This document shows, piece after piece, positions 37,284-46,121 of a stretch of DNA of 64,000 nt. This DNA is from Enterococcus gilvus ATCC BAA-350. Lineage in GTDB: Bacteria; Bacillota; Bacilli; Lactobacillales; Enterococcaceae. Every line of letters starts with the position of its first letter. Position 1 is the first letter of the stretch. The DNA lies in the NCBI RefSeq assembly GCF_000407545.1, contig NZ_ASWH01000002.1, forward strand, positions 372,001-436,000. The letters are read 5' to 3'. The notes beneath the pieces were generated by a model. It was not told where the DNA came from, did not search any database, and worked only from the letters and a program-made list of their open reading frames with translations. The position numbers and the translations under genes were made by a program.

Positions 37284-38132
37284 ATGATACGCTTTTTAAT
37301 TTTATCCGGCTATTTTGAATTGATGATGTATTTACAGGTTTCCGGCAGATTGGATCAATATATCAATGTCCATTATCGCTATCTGATTTTCTTAACGATG
37401 TTTTTATCGTTAGTATTGGCCTTGGTCCAATTAAAAATTTGGGCGGGAAGCGAGAAAAAGGGGGCACATGATCCTGCTCATCATGACCACGCAGGACATG
37501 ACCATGGACTGTCAAAGCCTTATCAAAGAGCAATTGCCTATCTTCTACTGGCGCTGCCTTTGGTGGTGGGGACACTGTTTCCAACGATCAGCTTAGATAC
37601 GACGATCGTTGAGGCAAAGGGCTTCAGCTTCCCAATCAGCAAAGAGTCGGTGGGAGATCCCGAAATGACGACGCAATATTTAAAACCCGATACAAGTATT
37701 TATTACAATAAGAGCGACTATAATGATCAAATGACGAAACTAATGAAAAAATATGAGACCGATCAAAAATTAGAAGTGACCGATGATAATTATCTAGAAG
37801 TAATGGAATTAATTTACAATTATCCAAATTCCTTTGTCGGTAAGACGATTTCCTTTAACGGTTTCGTTTATGAAACAAAAAAAGACACCCAAACCTACGA
37901 TTTCTTGTTCCGATTTGGGATCATTCATTGTGTGGCTGATTCCGGCGTTTTTGGCTTGATGACCAAGCTGCCGCCAAACATATCTGTAAAAAACAATGAG
38001 TGGCTGCATGTCGAAGGGACGATCACGCTGGATTTCTTTGAACCCTTTCAGCGGCAGATTCCATCAGTTGCTGTAACGAAAGCAACGACTATCAGCGCAC
38101 CAAAAAATCAATACGTGTATCGCGCGTTTTAA
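37284..38132 (+). CDS. TIGR03943/DUF1980 protein (YcgQ-like)
   Basis: A 282-residue partner of the YcgR-like permease. The N-terminal third has about three membrane segments split by a histidine-rich loop (HDPAHHDHAGHDHG, residues 62-75). The rest is an extracytoplasmic domain ending in a beta-rich part (GFVYETKKDTQTYDFLFRFGIIHC). The His-rich loop suggests that the pair handles a transition metal, but the ion is inference. GGAGGAG lies before the ATG. Confidence 0.8.
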   Translation: MIRFLILSGYFELMMYLQVSGRLDQYINVHYRYLIFLTMFLSLVLALVQLKIWAGSEKKGAHDPAHHDHAGHDHGLSKPYQRAIAYLLLALPLVVGTLFPTISLDTTIVEAKGFSFPISKESVGDPEMTTQYLKPDTSIYYNKSDYNDQMTKLMKKYETDQKLEVTDDNYLEVMELIYNYPNSFVGKTISFNGFVYETKKDTQTYDFLFRFGIIHCVADSGVFGLMTKLPPNISVKNNEWLHVEGTITLDFFEPFQRQIPSVAVTKATTISAPKNQYVYRAF

Positions 38133-38152
38133 AAAAACAATGCAACACGTTT

Positions 38153-38178
38153 ATCCCCCTGCGTATACGTAGGGGGAT
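38153..38178. terminator. Strong hairpin 3' of the 30-aa gene
   Basis: ATCCCCCT (38153-38160) pairs with AGGGGGAT (38171-38178) through GCGT/ACGT. On the minus strand a T-run follows about 13 bases later. It lies between the convergent YcgQ-like gene and the small peptide gene. Confidence 0.7.
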
Positions 38179-38191
38179 CGTTGGCGTCTCG

Positions 38192-38284
38192 TCATGGATC
38201 ACGCCCCCGCAGCCAGTGGTTGACGAGGGCGATGATCAGTCCCACGAAAAGAGGGGCGAAGAAGTATCGAATCAGATCGCTCAC
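38192..38284 (-). CDS. 30-aa holin-like/Fst-like peptide
   Basis: A tiny gene with an almost perfect ribosome binding site (AAGGAGGTG) 8-10 bases before the GTG at 38284. The peptide (MSDLIRYFFAPLFVG, then a hydrophobic stretch, ending NHWLRGRDP) has one membrane segment and a charged tail. The APLFVG core matches the IAPIFVG core of Fst/Ldr-type type I toxins and so-called holin-like toxins. A three-codon frame, ATGCATTCGTGA, overlaps the start. It could be a membrane toxin or simply the last gene of the DUF2922 operon. Confidence 0.65.
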   Translation of the reverse strand: MSDLIRYFFAPLFVGLIIALVNHWLRGRDP

Positions 38285-38372
38285 GAATGCATCACCTCCT
38301 TTCCGTGTGGGAGGTTGTCACAGTGAGCGACAGGGAATTTTTTCTCCGCGTTTTACGAAAGAGGATGTGAGG

Positions 38373-38984
38373 TTATTCCTGCTGCTTACTCTTGTGAAAC
38401 AGCTTCTGTAACAGACGTTTTCGCGGCTTTGGCGGGGAGGCCGTCACTTGGTTGGATGACGCCTCCCAGGCCTTCGACTCACTGACAGTCGGGAGTTGTT
38501 CGACGTTTTTGTGCGTGGCTCCGATTGGTAATGCTTTTTTTATTAATGACTGTTGGTTGACTTGGTTGTCTGATCCGTCTGTCAGTGTGACCGTCGGAAA
38601 GCCGGACTTCGGCGCGCATTCGCCTGTGGCAGGGACTGTTTGAGGTATTGGTTCAGATATTGCTTTACATACTGCTTTAGATGTTGCCAAAGGCGGCAAA
38701 GTACCCACCATACCCGCCATAGGAAAGCAGGCGGCAGGACGCTCAGATGTCCCATTCTCTACGTGTTTGTCAAAAATCACGGTCTCTTTTTTCGTCACGA
38801 TCTTTGCTGTTACGACGGTATCAAATAGTTTTACGCCGTCTTGTTCAAAGATATTTAAGGTCGTCAGGAGTTCGCAAGCTTCTTTGATCTCGTGGGCAGA
38901 CAGGGTCGTGTCGATGTTTTTATAGGTCCAGCGATGGTTCTTGCCATTGCCTTTCGTGAAGGTCGTTACTAGATCATGGGTCAT
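38373..38984 (-). CDS. DUF2922 protein with long C-terminal tail
   Basis: A 203-residue protein. Residues 1-70 match DUF2922 (THDLVTTFTKGNGKNHRW, ACELLTTLNIFEQDG, TAKIVTKKETVIFD), a small domain often found alone. Here about 130 residues follow, rich in Pro, Ser, Thr and Ala, ending in a very basic stretch (KPRKRLLQKLFHKSKQQE). The ATG at 38984 is 9 bases from GAGAGG; one three codons upstream is too close. It lies between the 127-aa gene and the holin-like peptide gene. Function unknown. Confidence 0.7.
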   Translation of the reverse strand: MTHDLVTTFTKGNGKNHRWTYKNIDTTLSAHEIKEACELLTTLNIFEQDGVKLFDTVVTAKIVTKKETVIFDKHVENGTSERPAACFPMAGMVGTLPPLATSKAVCKAISEPIPQTVPATGECAPKSGFPTVTLTDGSDNQVNQQSLIKKALPIGATHKNVEQLPTVSESKAWEASSNQVTASPPKPRKRLLQKLFHKSKQQE

Positions 38985-39029
38985 CTTTGTCATCCTCTCT
39001 CGTTTTTTTGCGCAGAAAAATCATTAAAC

Positions 39030-39413
39030 TCACGGTTCGTTTGTTTCTTCAGGACGGGCAACAGGTAGTAATGAACGCAAAACAGCTAACGCCTTTTGTC
39101 CGAACTTACGGATCGGAAAGGTCCGAAGGGTCAGGGCTTGCCATTCAGGCGCCATGAAGTAATCTTGGAAATAGTAGAAGAAGCGCTTCATGGTGCGGGT
39201 CGCTTTGGTCTCTAAGAAGACTTTACGGACCAGATCCCGCAGAATGTCCTTGAATTCCAGCGCCCCCAGCTTAAAGCGTACCCGTAAAGCCAAGGCATAC
39301 TTGATCGTCAAGCTGCTGTTTTGCGTCGTATAATAGTGTTCAGAAATTCGTTTTTCAAGTGTCTTTGGTCTCATGGAAAAAAGCTGACGGTGGGTCAAAA
39401 GCGGGTCATTCAT
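39030..39413 (-). CDS. Hypothetical basic protein, first gene of DUF2922 operon
   Basis: A 127-residue protein with many Arg and Lys residues and aromatic clusters (KRFFYYFQDYFMAPEW). GGAGGA lies 8 bases before the ATG. I do not recognise the family. In other Firmicutes DUF2922 genes often sit with sigma-like regulators and YvrJ/holin-like peptides, so a regulatory role is possible, but no sigma motif is obvious. A perfect palindrome upstream suggests control of the whole operon. Confidence 0.6.
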   Translation of the reverse strand: MNDPLLTHRQLFSMRPKTLEKRISEHYYTTQNSSLTIKYALALRVRFKLGALEFKDILRDLVRKVFLETKATRTMKRFFYYFQDYFMAPEWQALTLRTFPIRKFGQKALAVLRSLLPVARPEETNEP

Positions 39414-39438
39414 GGGATCTGTTCCTCCTTCTTAGGGT

Positions 39439-39455
39439 AATTGATAGTATCAATT
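39439..39455. promoter_or_regulatory. Perfect palindromic operator upstream of DUF2922 operon
   Basis: AATTGATAGTATCAATT has two perfect 8-bp arms around one base, 26 bases before the start codon of the 127-aa gene. The position suggests an operator covering the promoter or leader. Confidence 0.6.
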
Positions 39456-39721
39456 GTATGTTACAAGTTTAGGCGCTTCTTCTTTTTCGAGTCTTTGTTC
39501 CATTAATTCTTGTAGCTAATTGCCTAATTTTTGATTCCTTTGTTTTTCTCTAGTAATCAGGTTGCTGTTCCGGCCGGTGACTATAAGATAACGGATTTTC
39601 AAAAAGAAAGCGAACCGCAATTTCGATGGTTACCCCCGAAAATCGAGTGTTCGTGAAGGGAAAACGTTGTTTTATCAATAGGCAATACTCTAAGTTGGCT
39701 AGAAGCATTCGAAGTTGCTCG

Positions 39722-39751
39722 TTGACAATGGATAACAAAAAAGACTAAAAT
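39722..39751 (+). promoter_or_regulatory. Promoter of candidate small RNA
   Basis: TTGACA (39722-39727) and TAAAAT (39746-39751) are 18 bases apart, with no gene start for 320 bases downstream. Confidence 0.55.
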
Positions 39752-39757
39752 GGAAGG

Positions 39758-39888
39758 TTTTTACTGAGCGGAGAGGGTAAAACAGCATTACCGCCAAGAC
39801 AGAATACCGTTGAGGAGGAATGAGCACTAACTTTATAGCTAAACGAGGCGGATTTCATAGGAAATCCGCCTAAAAGTCGTTTTTTTTG
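39758..39888 (+). ncRNA. Candidate small RNA of about 130 nt
   Basis: It begins about 7 bases after the TAAAAT box. A first hairpin pairs GGTAA with TTACC near 39774-39793. A GAGGAGGA sits directly against an ATG opening a 17-codon frame, too close for normal initiation. The 3' end is a perfect hairpin, AGGCGGATTTC/GAAATCCGCCT (39846-39871), followed eight bases later by eight T. It is not a family I recognise. Confidence 0.4.
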
Positions 39889-40072
39889 CAAAAAATCAAA
39901 ACCAGTACTCATACATACCTTGAGGAATAACTTTGGAACAACGGTATCACTACCATAACAAGGGTAACTATATGTCTTGCGCAGCCGGTCAATTAAAGGT
40001 CCCATCGTCTTACCTAAGTGGTGAGCCGGATTCATATTTAGTATAATAGAAAGAAAAACAGAAGGAATAACG

Positions 40073-40753
40073 ATGACAAACAAAATTTTTCTAGTAGAAG
40101 ATGACGCAACAATCGTTTCTGTGATTCAGCAGCATTTGACACAGTGGGGATTCACGTGCGTAAGGGCGACGGATTTTCAAAGGGTCCTTGAGGAGTATCA
40201 GGCAGAGCAGCCGGACCTGGTTGTCTTGGATATTTCGCTGCCTTTTTTCAACGGCTTTTATTGGTGTCAGGAGATCCGAAAAGTATCGGAGGTACCGATC
40301 ATTTTTCTTTCGTCGGCTAAGGACCAGATGAATCAAGTGATGGCTTTGAATATGGGGGCGGACGAATTTATTGAAAAGCCGTTTGAATTAACGATTCTTC
40401 AGGCGAAAATCCAAGCGCTGTTACGGCGTAGTTATCAGTACGGTCAGCAGCTAAGCTACTCCTTTGGATCGTATCAGTTTTTGCCTTCAATGAACCAGCT
40501 TCGTTCATCGGAGGATCATCTGCCTTTGACGCCGAATGAGTCACGCATCTTGAGTGTCCTATTTGCTGCGCAGGGACAGGTCGTTCCCCGCGAGCAAATT
40601 ATTGAGAAGCTGTGGCAGAGTGATGATTTTATTGATAACAATACATTGGCGGTCAACCTGACGCGTTTACGAAAAAAATTAAAGGATTTTGGCATCGACA
40701 GCCTGATTCAAACGGTCAAAAATAAAGGGTATTTGATCGAGGAGACGCCATGA
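40073..40753 (+). CDS. BceR-like response regulator
   Basis: A 226-residue OmpR-type regulator with a receiver domain (VEDDATIV; phospho-acceptor D53 in VLDISLPFFNG; EKPFELTIL) and a winged helix at the C terminus. The DISLPFFNGFYWCQEIR segment is typical of BceR/GraR/VncR regulators that answer cell-wall-active peptides. It overlaps the kinase gene (ATGA junction), and the cognate ABC transporter genes follow, so it very likely controls them. Confidence 0.9.
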   Translation: MTNKIFLVEDDATIVSVIQQHLTQWGFTCVRATDFQRVLEEYQAEQPDLVVLDISLPFFNGFYWCQEIRKVSEVPIIFLSSAKDQMNQVMALNMGADEFIEKPFELTILQAKIQALLRRSYQYGQQLSYSFGSYQFLPSMNQLRSSEDHLPLTPNESRILSVLFAAQGQVVPREQIIEKLWQSDDFIDNNTLAVNLTRLRKKLKDFGIDSLIQTVKNKGYLIEETP

Positions 40754-41739
40754 GACGACTAAAAGCCTTTCTTTTTGAGCGGCGTGTCCTCTATGGCATG
40801 TACGTTGTTTTCTGGGGATTGATTTACCTAACGACGTTTCTCCACGACGCGAGTTTTGTACCGATTTGGGATAGTCTATTGTTTACACTGTTCGTATTAG
40901 CGGTCTATTCCATCGTTTCTTTTTATCGCTTTTCTCGAAAACAACAGCAACTGGAGCTGTTGGCAACGAAGGATCTTCAGGTGAGCAATCTGCTGTTTTT
41001 ACCTAAGGCCGAGACGCTGGCAGAAGAGACGTACCAACAAACTTTGCAGGTTGTTTTAGAAAAGAAAAATCAACAGCAAGAGGAGCTGCAGCAAAAACAA
41101 AAGGCGATGATGGATGATTTTGGGCTTTGGCTACATCAGATCAAGACGCCTGTCGCGGCCTTAGACTTAGTGATCCAATCGGGCCAGTTGGACCCTCGAA
41201 CGATGAAAAATGAAGTGTTTAAAATCAATGAGTACCTGCAAATGATCTTGAATTATATGCGGCAGCATTTAGACCAGACAGACTTTGTGTTTCAGCAACT
41301 GTCTATCGAAGCGATCGTTAAAACCGTTGTTAAAAAATACGCGACCTTTTTTTCTCAAAAAAATTTGAGTCTGCAGCTTCAACAACTGGAAGGCACTGTT
41401 TATTCGGACCAAAAATGGCTGATATTTATTTTGGAGCAAGTGATTTTCAATGGCATCAAATATACGGAGAACGGCACGATCACGATTTCTTTTATGAAAA
41501 ATCAGCTCACGATTCAAGATACCGGTATCGGCATTCGATCGGAGGACCTGCCGCGGGTCTTTGAAAAGGGCTACACGGGAATAAATGGGCGGGAACAGCA
41601 ACGAGCGAGTGGACTGGGGCTGTATCTTAGCCAGCAGGCGGCTGAAAAATTGGGCTGTCGCATACTTATCGACTCTGAGGTAAATAGAGGAACAACGGTA
41701 ACGATCATCTTTCCTGAAGAAATCCCTGCCTTCGAATAA
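40750..41739 (+). CDS. BceS-like intramembrane-sensing histidine kinase
   Basis: A 329-residue kinase with two closely spaced N-terminal membrane segments (about residues 15-32 and 38-58) and almost no extracellular loop. This is the mark of intramembrane-sensing kinases that read the state of a BceAB transporter. The H-box FGLWLHQIKTPVAALDL contains H129, and the ATP-binding boxes (FNGIKYT, DTGIGI, GLGLYLSQ) are complete. A terminator overlaps its stop codon. Confidence 0.9.
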   Translation: MRRLKAFLFERRVLYGMYVVFWGLIYLTTFLHDASFVPIWDSLLFTLFVLAVYSIVSFYRFSRKQQQLELLATKDLQVSNLLFLPKAETLAEETYQQTLQVVLEKKNQQQEELQQKQKAMMDDFGLWLHQIKTPVAALDLVIQSGQLDPRTMKNEVFKINEYLQMILNYMRQHLDQTDFVFQQLSIEAIVKTVVKKYATFFSQKNLSLQLQQLEGTVYSDQKWLIFILEQVIFNGIKYTENGTITISFMKNQLTIQDTGIGIRSEDLPRVFEKGYTGINGREQQRASGLGLYLSQQAAEKLGCRILIDSEVNRGTTVTIIFPEEIPAFE

Positions 41740-41776
41740 ATCCAAACTTTCATGATTGTAAGTTTGGATTTATTTT
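41735..41776 (+). terminator. Terminator after the BceS-like gene
   Basis: AATAAATCCAAACTT pairs with AAGTTTGGATTTATT across the stop codon, followed by TTTT. It separates the regulator genes from the transporter genes. Confidence 0.85.
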
Positions 41777-41829
41777 CGTAAGTCGTGTTTTTTTAGAGAA
41801 GGTTCTATGATGAAGTAGAGGAGCAAACG

Positions 41830-41846
41830 AGCAGCTCCAAGCTGCT
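41830..41846. promoter_or_regulatory. Short palindrome before the BceA-like gene
   Basis: AGCAGCT and AGCTGCT are separated by three bases, about 35 bases before the start codon. It may be a regulator site or an mRNA hairpin; no clear promoter is seen nearby. Confidence 0.3.
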
Positions 41847-41880
41847 TTACTGCTATCAAAAGAACTAGGAGGATGCCGCA

Positions 41881-42642
41881 ATGAATGAATTATTGCAAGT
41901 TGAGAGCGTCAAAAAGATTTATCAAACACAATTTAAAGGGCTGCCGGTGGAGGCACTGCGGACGATCAGTTTTTCTGTTGACGAGGGAGAATACGTCGCA
42001 ATCATGGGGGAGTCGGGTTCTGGAAAAAGCACCTTATTGAATTTGATCGCGACACTGGATAAGCCGTCTTCTGGGAATATTTTATTAGATGGAAGAAGCT
42101 TGAATACGATCAAGGAGAAAAACGCGGCTGCTTTTCGACGGGATCATTTAGGCTTTGTGTTTCAAGATTTTAATTTATTAGATACTTTTTCGGTCAAAGA
42201 CAATATTTTATTGCCGCTGGTGCTATCCCGCACGCCAGTCAAAGAGCTGTCAGGCTTACTAAAGCCCATTGTCAGCGCTCTAGGAATCGAAAAATTGATC
42301 GAAAAGTTTCCTTATGAATTATCAGGCGGGCAAAAGCAGCGGGTCGCGATTGCACGAGCGATCATCACTGACCCTGAACTGCTTTTGGCAGATGAGCCGA
42401 CAGGGGCACTGGATTCTAAAACCTCCCAGCAGCTCCTTCAGGTTTTTCAACGGTTAAACGAGAAGGGCCAAACGATTTTGATGGTGACCCACAGTTCGAT
42501 CGCTGCGAGCCATGCCAATCGGGTTCTTTTTATTAAGGACGGACAGCTTTATCATCAATTGTATCGTGGAAACAAGGCCAATCACGAGTTCTTGGAGACG
42601 ATCAATGAAACACTGACAGCCTTACTATCAAAGGAGGCGTAG
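41881..42642 (+). CDS. BceA-like ABC transporter ATPase
   Basis: A 253-residue ATPase of the MacB/BceA group. It has Walker [10 protein letters not shown], signature LSGGQKQR, Walker [14 protein letters not shown] and switch histidine VTHSSIAAS. With the permease gene, which starts 4 bases after it, it forms a peptide-resistance and sensing transporter; known members protect against bacitracin, nisin or related lipid II binders. The specific compound is not visible in the sequence. Confidence 0.92.
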   Translation: MNELLQVESVKKIYQTQFKGLPVEALRTISFSVDEGEYVAIMGESGSGKSTLLNLIATLDKPSSGNILLDGRSLNTIKEKNAAAFRRDHLGFVFQDFNLLDTFSVKDNILLPLVLSRTPVKELSGLLKPIVSALGIEKLIEKFPYELSGGQKQRVAIARAIITDPELLLADEPTGALDSKTSQQLLQVFQRLNEKGQTILMVTHSSIAASHANRVLFIKDGQLYHQLYRGNKANHEFLETINETLTALLSKEA

Positions 42643-42645
42643 CAG

Positions 42646-44634
42646 ATGTTTTATGCAAAATTAGCATTAACGAACTTGAGAAAAAATCATCGCGGCTACT
42701 TGCCCTTTCTGCTGTCGATGCTCTTTCTGGTAGCTGTAAACACGATTTCACTAATGCTCGTTAAAAATGAGGGAATGCGTACCTTGCCAGGGGGAGCTTC
42801 CGCAAGCACGATGTTCGGATTAGGACAGGTGATCATTATTATTTTTACGGTCATCTTCTCGTTTTATACGAACAGCTTTTTATTGAAGCAACGGAAAAAG
42901 GAACTGGGACTGTACAATATTTTAGGCTTAGGAAAACGGGAGATTTATCAATTGCTGCTGTGGGAATCCTTGTTCAGCTTTCTTTTAGTGATCACCAGCG
43001 GCGTCATCACGGGCTTGGTGTTGGCAAAATTTTCTTTCCTTGTTTTGCATCGGATGATCAGTGCGGGAGTGAATTTTGTTTTTTATACGTCTTTTGTAAG
43101 CATAGGGCTTCTCGTGGCTTTATTCGCTGCGGTCTTTCTTTTGTTATTTGTGATCAACTGCATTCACATCCATCGAACCAATCCCATCACTCTTTTGCAG
43201 GGAACCAAAAAAGGCGAAGAGGAACCAAAAGCTCATTGGCTCTTGGCACTCATCGGGTTGGGCTGTTTAGGGAGTGCGTATTGGATCGCGGTGACCATTG
43301 AGGCGCCATTAGCCGCTTTGTCACAATTTTTCATCGCGGTACTCTTAGTAATCATAGGGACGTATTTCTTATTTACGACAGGGAGCATTGCGTTACTAAA
43401 GCTTTTAAAGAAGAATGCGGGATTTTACTATCAAACCAATCATTTCATTTCTATTTCAAGTATGATGTATCGAATGAAGCAAAACGCAGCAGGGTTAGCA
43501 AGTATTTGCATTCTATCGACCATGGTTTTAGTGACCGTTGCGACGACGACAAGTCTTTATATCGGAAAACAGGATGTCGAAAACGGTCGTTATCCGCGGG
43601 ATATTTCCATTTCAACGAATCAGCACCCGAAGCAGGTAGAAAAGGTGATCGAAGAGGTTCGTAAAGAAGATAGTCTGTCGTTTTCTGACAAGGTCTATCT
43701 GACATCAACACAAAGTATGATGTTTTTGAAGAAGGAGAACCGGTATCAATACATTGATATTGATGACTTTTATCAGGTGAAATCAGCGAAAGTTGCGATG
43801 ATGCTTTTCATGACTGCGCAAGAATACGAGAAGCAAACCAATCAAAAAGCAGAATTATCTCAAGACGAGATCTATTTTTATCCAGTCAGCGGTACGCATT
43901 CAGGAAAACAATTGACATTGAGTGATCAGACCTTTCAAATCAAAAAGCGCATTGACGCCTTTCCAGGTATCAATCAGCAGGTCGAATTGACGGATTCTTA
44001 TGTTGTCGTGATGGCCAATCAGGCAGTGATTGATCGCTGTTTAAAAAATTGGCTGCCCAAAAATGCAAAGAGTGAATTGCATCTTCCTAAATACAGCTTC
44101 TCTTTCAATTTACAGAACAGCGGTGAAAAGCAGCAATTAGACGTCGCTCATACATTGAGAAATCGGCTGCAGCAGGAGGTAGGCGTTGAAAACTTTAAAT
44201 TTGACGACAAAGCGACTTTTGTTTCTGAGAATCGCCTCATCACCGCAGGCTTCATGTTTTTAGGGATTATTTTTGGCGGAACGTTTATTTTAGCGACCGC
44301 GTTGATTATCTATTACAAGCAAATTTCTGAGGGATTAGAGGATCGTGAACGCTTTGAGATTCTGCAAAAGGTGGGGATGAGTCATCAGGAGGTCAAACGA
44401 GTGATCAGCAGTCAAATTCTGATGGTGTTCTCCTTCCCATTACTTATGGCGATCATTCATTTGTGCTTTGCGTTTCCTTTGATCAAGAAATTACTGATTT
44501 TATTTGGTTTGGTAAACGGGCAGCTTTTCTTGATGGTGTGCGGAGTCGTGACGGTCGTCTTTGCCGTCTTGTATTTCATCGTGTATCGTCTGACGGCGAG
44601 AAGTTATTATCAATTAGTTGAACGAAACGCATAA
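42646..44634 (+). CDS. BceB-like ABC transporter permease
   Basis: A 662-residue permease with ten predicted membrane segments and two FtsX-like blocks. A large extracellular domain of roughly 200 residues lies between segments seven and eight (from about residue 305 to 520), the hallmark of BceB-type peptide detoxification transporters. AAGGAGG precedes the ATG. It acts with the ATPase and signals to the kinase encoded upstream. A terminator follows that is shared with the convergent metal exporter gene. Confidence 0.9.
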   Translation: MFYAKLALTNLRKNHRGYLPFLLSMLFLVAVNTISLMLVKNEGMRTLPGGASASTMFGLGQVIIIIFTVIFSFYTNSFLLKQRKKELGLYNILGLGKREIYQLLLWESLFSFLLVITSGVITGLVLAKFSFLVLHRMISAGVNFVFYTSFVSIGLLVALFAAVFLLLFVINCIHIHRTNPITLLQGTKKGEEEPKAHWLLALIGLGCLGSAYWIAVTIEAPLAALSQFFIAVLLVIIGTYFLFTTGSIALLKLLKKNAGFYYQTNHFISISSMMYRMKQNAAGLASICILSTMVLVTVATTTSLYIGKQDVENGRYPRDISISTNQHPKQVEKVIEEVRKEDSLSFSDKVYLTSTQSMMFLKKENRYQYIDIDDFYQVKSAKVAMMLFMTAQEYEKQTNQKAELSQDEIYFYPVSGTHSGKQLTLSDQTFQIKKRIDAFPGINQQVELTDSYVVVMANQAVIDRCLKNWLPKNAKSELHLPKYSFSFNLQNSGEKQQLDVAHTLRNRLQQEVGVENFKFDDKATFVSENRLITAGFMFLGIIFGGTFILATALIIYYKQISEGLEDRERFEILQKVGMSHQEVKRVISSQILMVFSFPLLMAIIHLCFAFPLIKKLLILFGLVNGQLFLMVCGVVTVVFAVLYFIVYRLTARSYYQLVERNA

Positions 44635-44672
44635 AAAGGCATTGGTCGTTTCTCGACCAATGCCTTTCGTTT
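44634..44672. terminator. Bidirectional terminator (BceB-like gene and CDF gene)
   Basis: AAAGGCATTGGTCG pairs with CGACCAATGCCTTT, flanked by A- and T-runs, between the two convergent stop codons. Confidence 0.9.
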
Positions 44673-45832
44673 TATAGAAGATAGGTGCGATCAAAGGTGA
44701 TCACTAGTTTTGCGGGTTCCCCTTGTGAGATGAAGCGGGCGCTGATTTGGTCCTGTAATTCTGAGTTCGATACTTTCTTTAATTCTTCAGGAACCACCAA
44801 GTCAAAATAGATCGTTTCAGGCGTGGTGGTCTTATCTACCCTCAAGTCATGAAAGCGAAGGTGTTGATGGCTTTCTTTTAAAACCTTTTTTAGTTCCGGC
44901 GCAATCCGTTTGAAGTCTGGATCGTCAAGGGGGTAGGGGTCCACGTGACACACCAAGTCAACGCCTAAATTTTCTTTGACCTCGTATTCGATGGAATCAA
45001 TCACCTCATGGGCGTGTGACAAGGTCCAATCCTGATCGACCTCGATATGGACAGACGCAAAGATGCTGTTTGGTCCATAGCTGTGAATCAACAGGTCATG
45101 GTATCCGATAATATTAGGAAAATTATCGAGGTGCTTCCGAATGGCTAATACCTCGGTATCTGGCGGACGAACCCCCATCAAATCATTGATAAAGCCTAAG
45201 ATCATTTTGACTCCTGAGTAAATAATGTACAGGGCAATCAAAAAACCGATGTAGCCATCGATGCGCCAACCGCTGAACCATTCAATGATCGCGGAGATCA
45301 AAACAGCGATGGTCGTATACACGTCATTGATACTGTCCTGCGCAGTGGCCCTTAACGTATCTGAATGAATTTCCTTGCCTAATTTTTGATACATAAACGA
45401 TTGCCAAAATTTCATTAAAATGGATAAAATCAACACGATATAGACAATTGGGGTCAGTAACACGCTGCTGGGATGAAGAATCTTAAGAAAGGAACTGTCC
45501 AAGAAACGGATGCCGACATAGGTGACTAAAATAGAAATAATAAAGCCGCTGATGTATTCAAACCGTTCATGTCCGTAGGGGTGTCCTTCATCAGCCGGTT
45601 TTCCCGCGATCTTAAAGCCTGCCAGAGTGATAACCGAAGAGGCGGTATCCGACAAGTTATTCATGGCATCTGCCATGATCGAGACGCTTCCTGAAATAGA
45701 ACCGATAAAAAATTTGGCTAAAAAAAGCATGAGATTAGAGATCAACCCTAAAATCCCTGCTAGTATGCCAACGCTTGTCCGTTTGTTGCCTTTCCAGCGT
45801 TGGGTAATTTTGTTTATTAAAAATGGTAACAT
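44672..45832 (-). CDS. Cation diffusion facilitator metal exporter
   Basis: A 386-residue CDF protein. Six membrane segments carry the metal motifs SIMADAMNNLSDTASS (segment 2) and HSDTLRATAQDSINDV (segment 5); a cytoplasmic C-terminal domain follows (VHIEVDQDWTLSHAHEVID). The DN...NDV ligand set suggests manganese or iron rather than zinc, but this is inference. The ATG at 45832 is 8-9 bases after GAGAAGG; an ATG three codons upstream is too close. Confidence 0.88.
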   Translation of the reverse strand: MLPFLINKITQRWKGNKRTSVGILAGILGLISNLMLFLAKFFIGSISGSVSIMADAMNNLSDTASSVITLAGFKIAGKPADEGHPYGHERFEYISGFIISILVTYVGIRFLDSSFLKILHPSSVLLTPIVYIVLILSILMKFWQSFMYQKLGKEIHSDTLRATAQDSINDVYTTIAVLISAIIEWFSGWRIDGYIGFLIALYIIYSGVKMILGFINDLMGVRPPDTEVLAIRKHLDNFPNIIGYHDLLIHSYGPNSIFASVHIEVDQDWTLSHAHEVIDSIEYEVKENLGVDLVCHVDPYPLDDPDFKRIAPELKKVLKESHQHLRFHDLRVDKTTTPETIYFDLVVPEELKKVSNSELQDQISARFISQGEPAKLVITFDRTYLL

Positions 45833-46121
45833 CGTAATCATCCTTCTCAAATCAATTAGTACCAGTATAACTGAAAGTTCTGACAATAAGAAGTTAAATC
45901 TATTAACACTTATTCTTTTGGGTAAACTTTATTTGTTTGGAGTTTACTTTAAAACAAATGTCATTTTTTGACGATTTTTAATAAAAAATTTGCAGATATC
46001 TCAGCCATTTAAAATGTAAACACTTTATAATGTAGTTGTAAAGGGATTCAAAAACGGGAGGATCAAACATAAGGAGAACCATGTAGATATAACCTTATGG
46101 AAAATTCAAACGAACAACGTT

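Larger units (their letters stand above)
39456..40072 (+). other. Gene-poor region with candidate small RNA
   Basis: About 620 bases with no convincing protein gene. It contains a promoter at 39722-39751, followed by hairpins and a terminator-like structure at 39846-39888, which together look like a small RNA gene. The right end carries a TATAAT near 40041 that probably serves the response regulator gene at 40073. Confidence 0.45.

Noticed and set aside
38181..38411. 76-codon plus-strand frame over the small peptide gene
   Set aside because: No binding site and no motif; the minus strand has the strong ribosome binding site and membrane peptide.
39550..39738. 62-codon minus-strand frame
   Set aside because: No ribosome binding site, no recognisable motif, and it faces the candidate small RNA promoter; probably chance.
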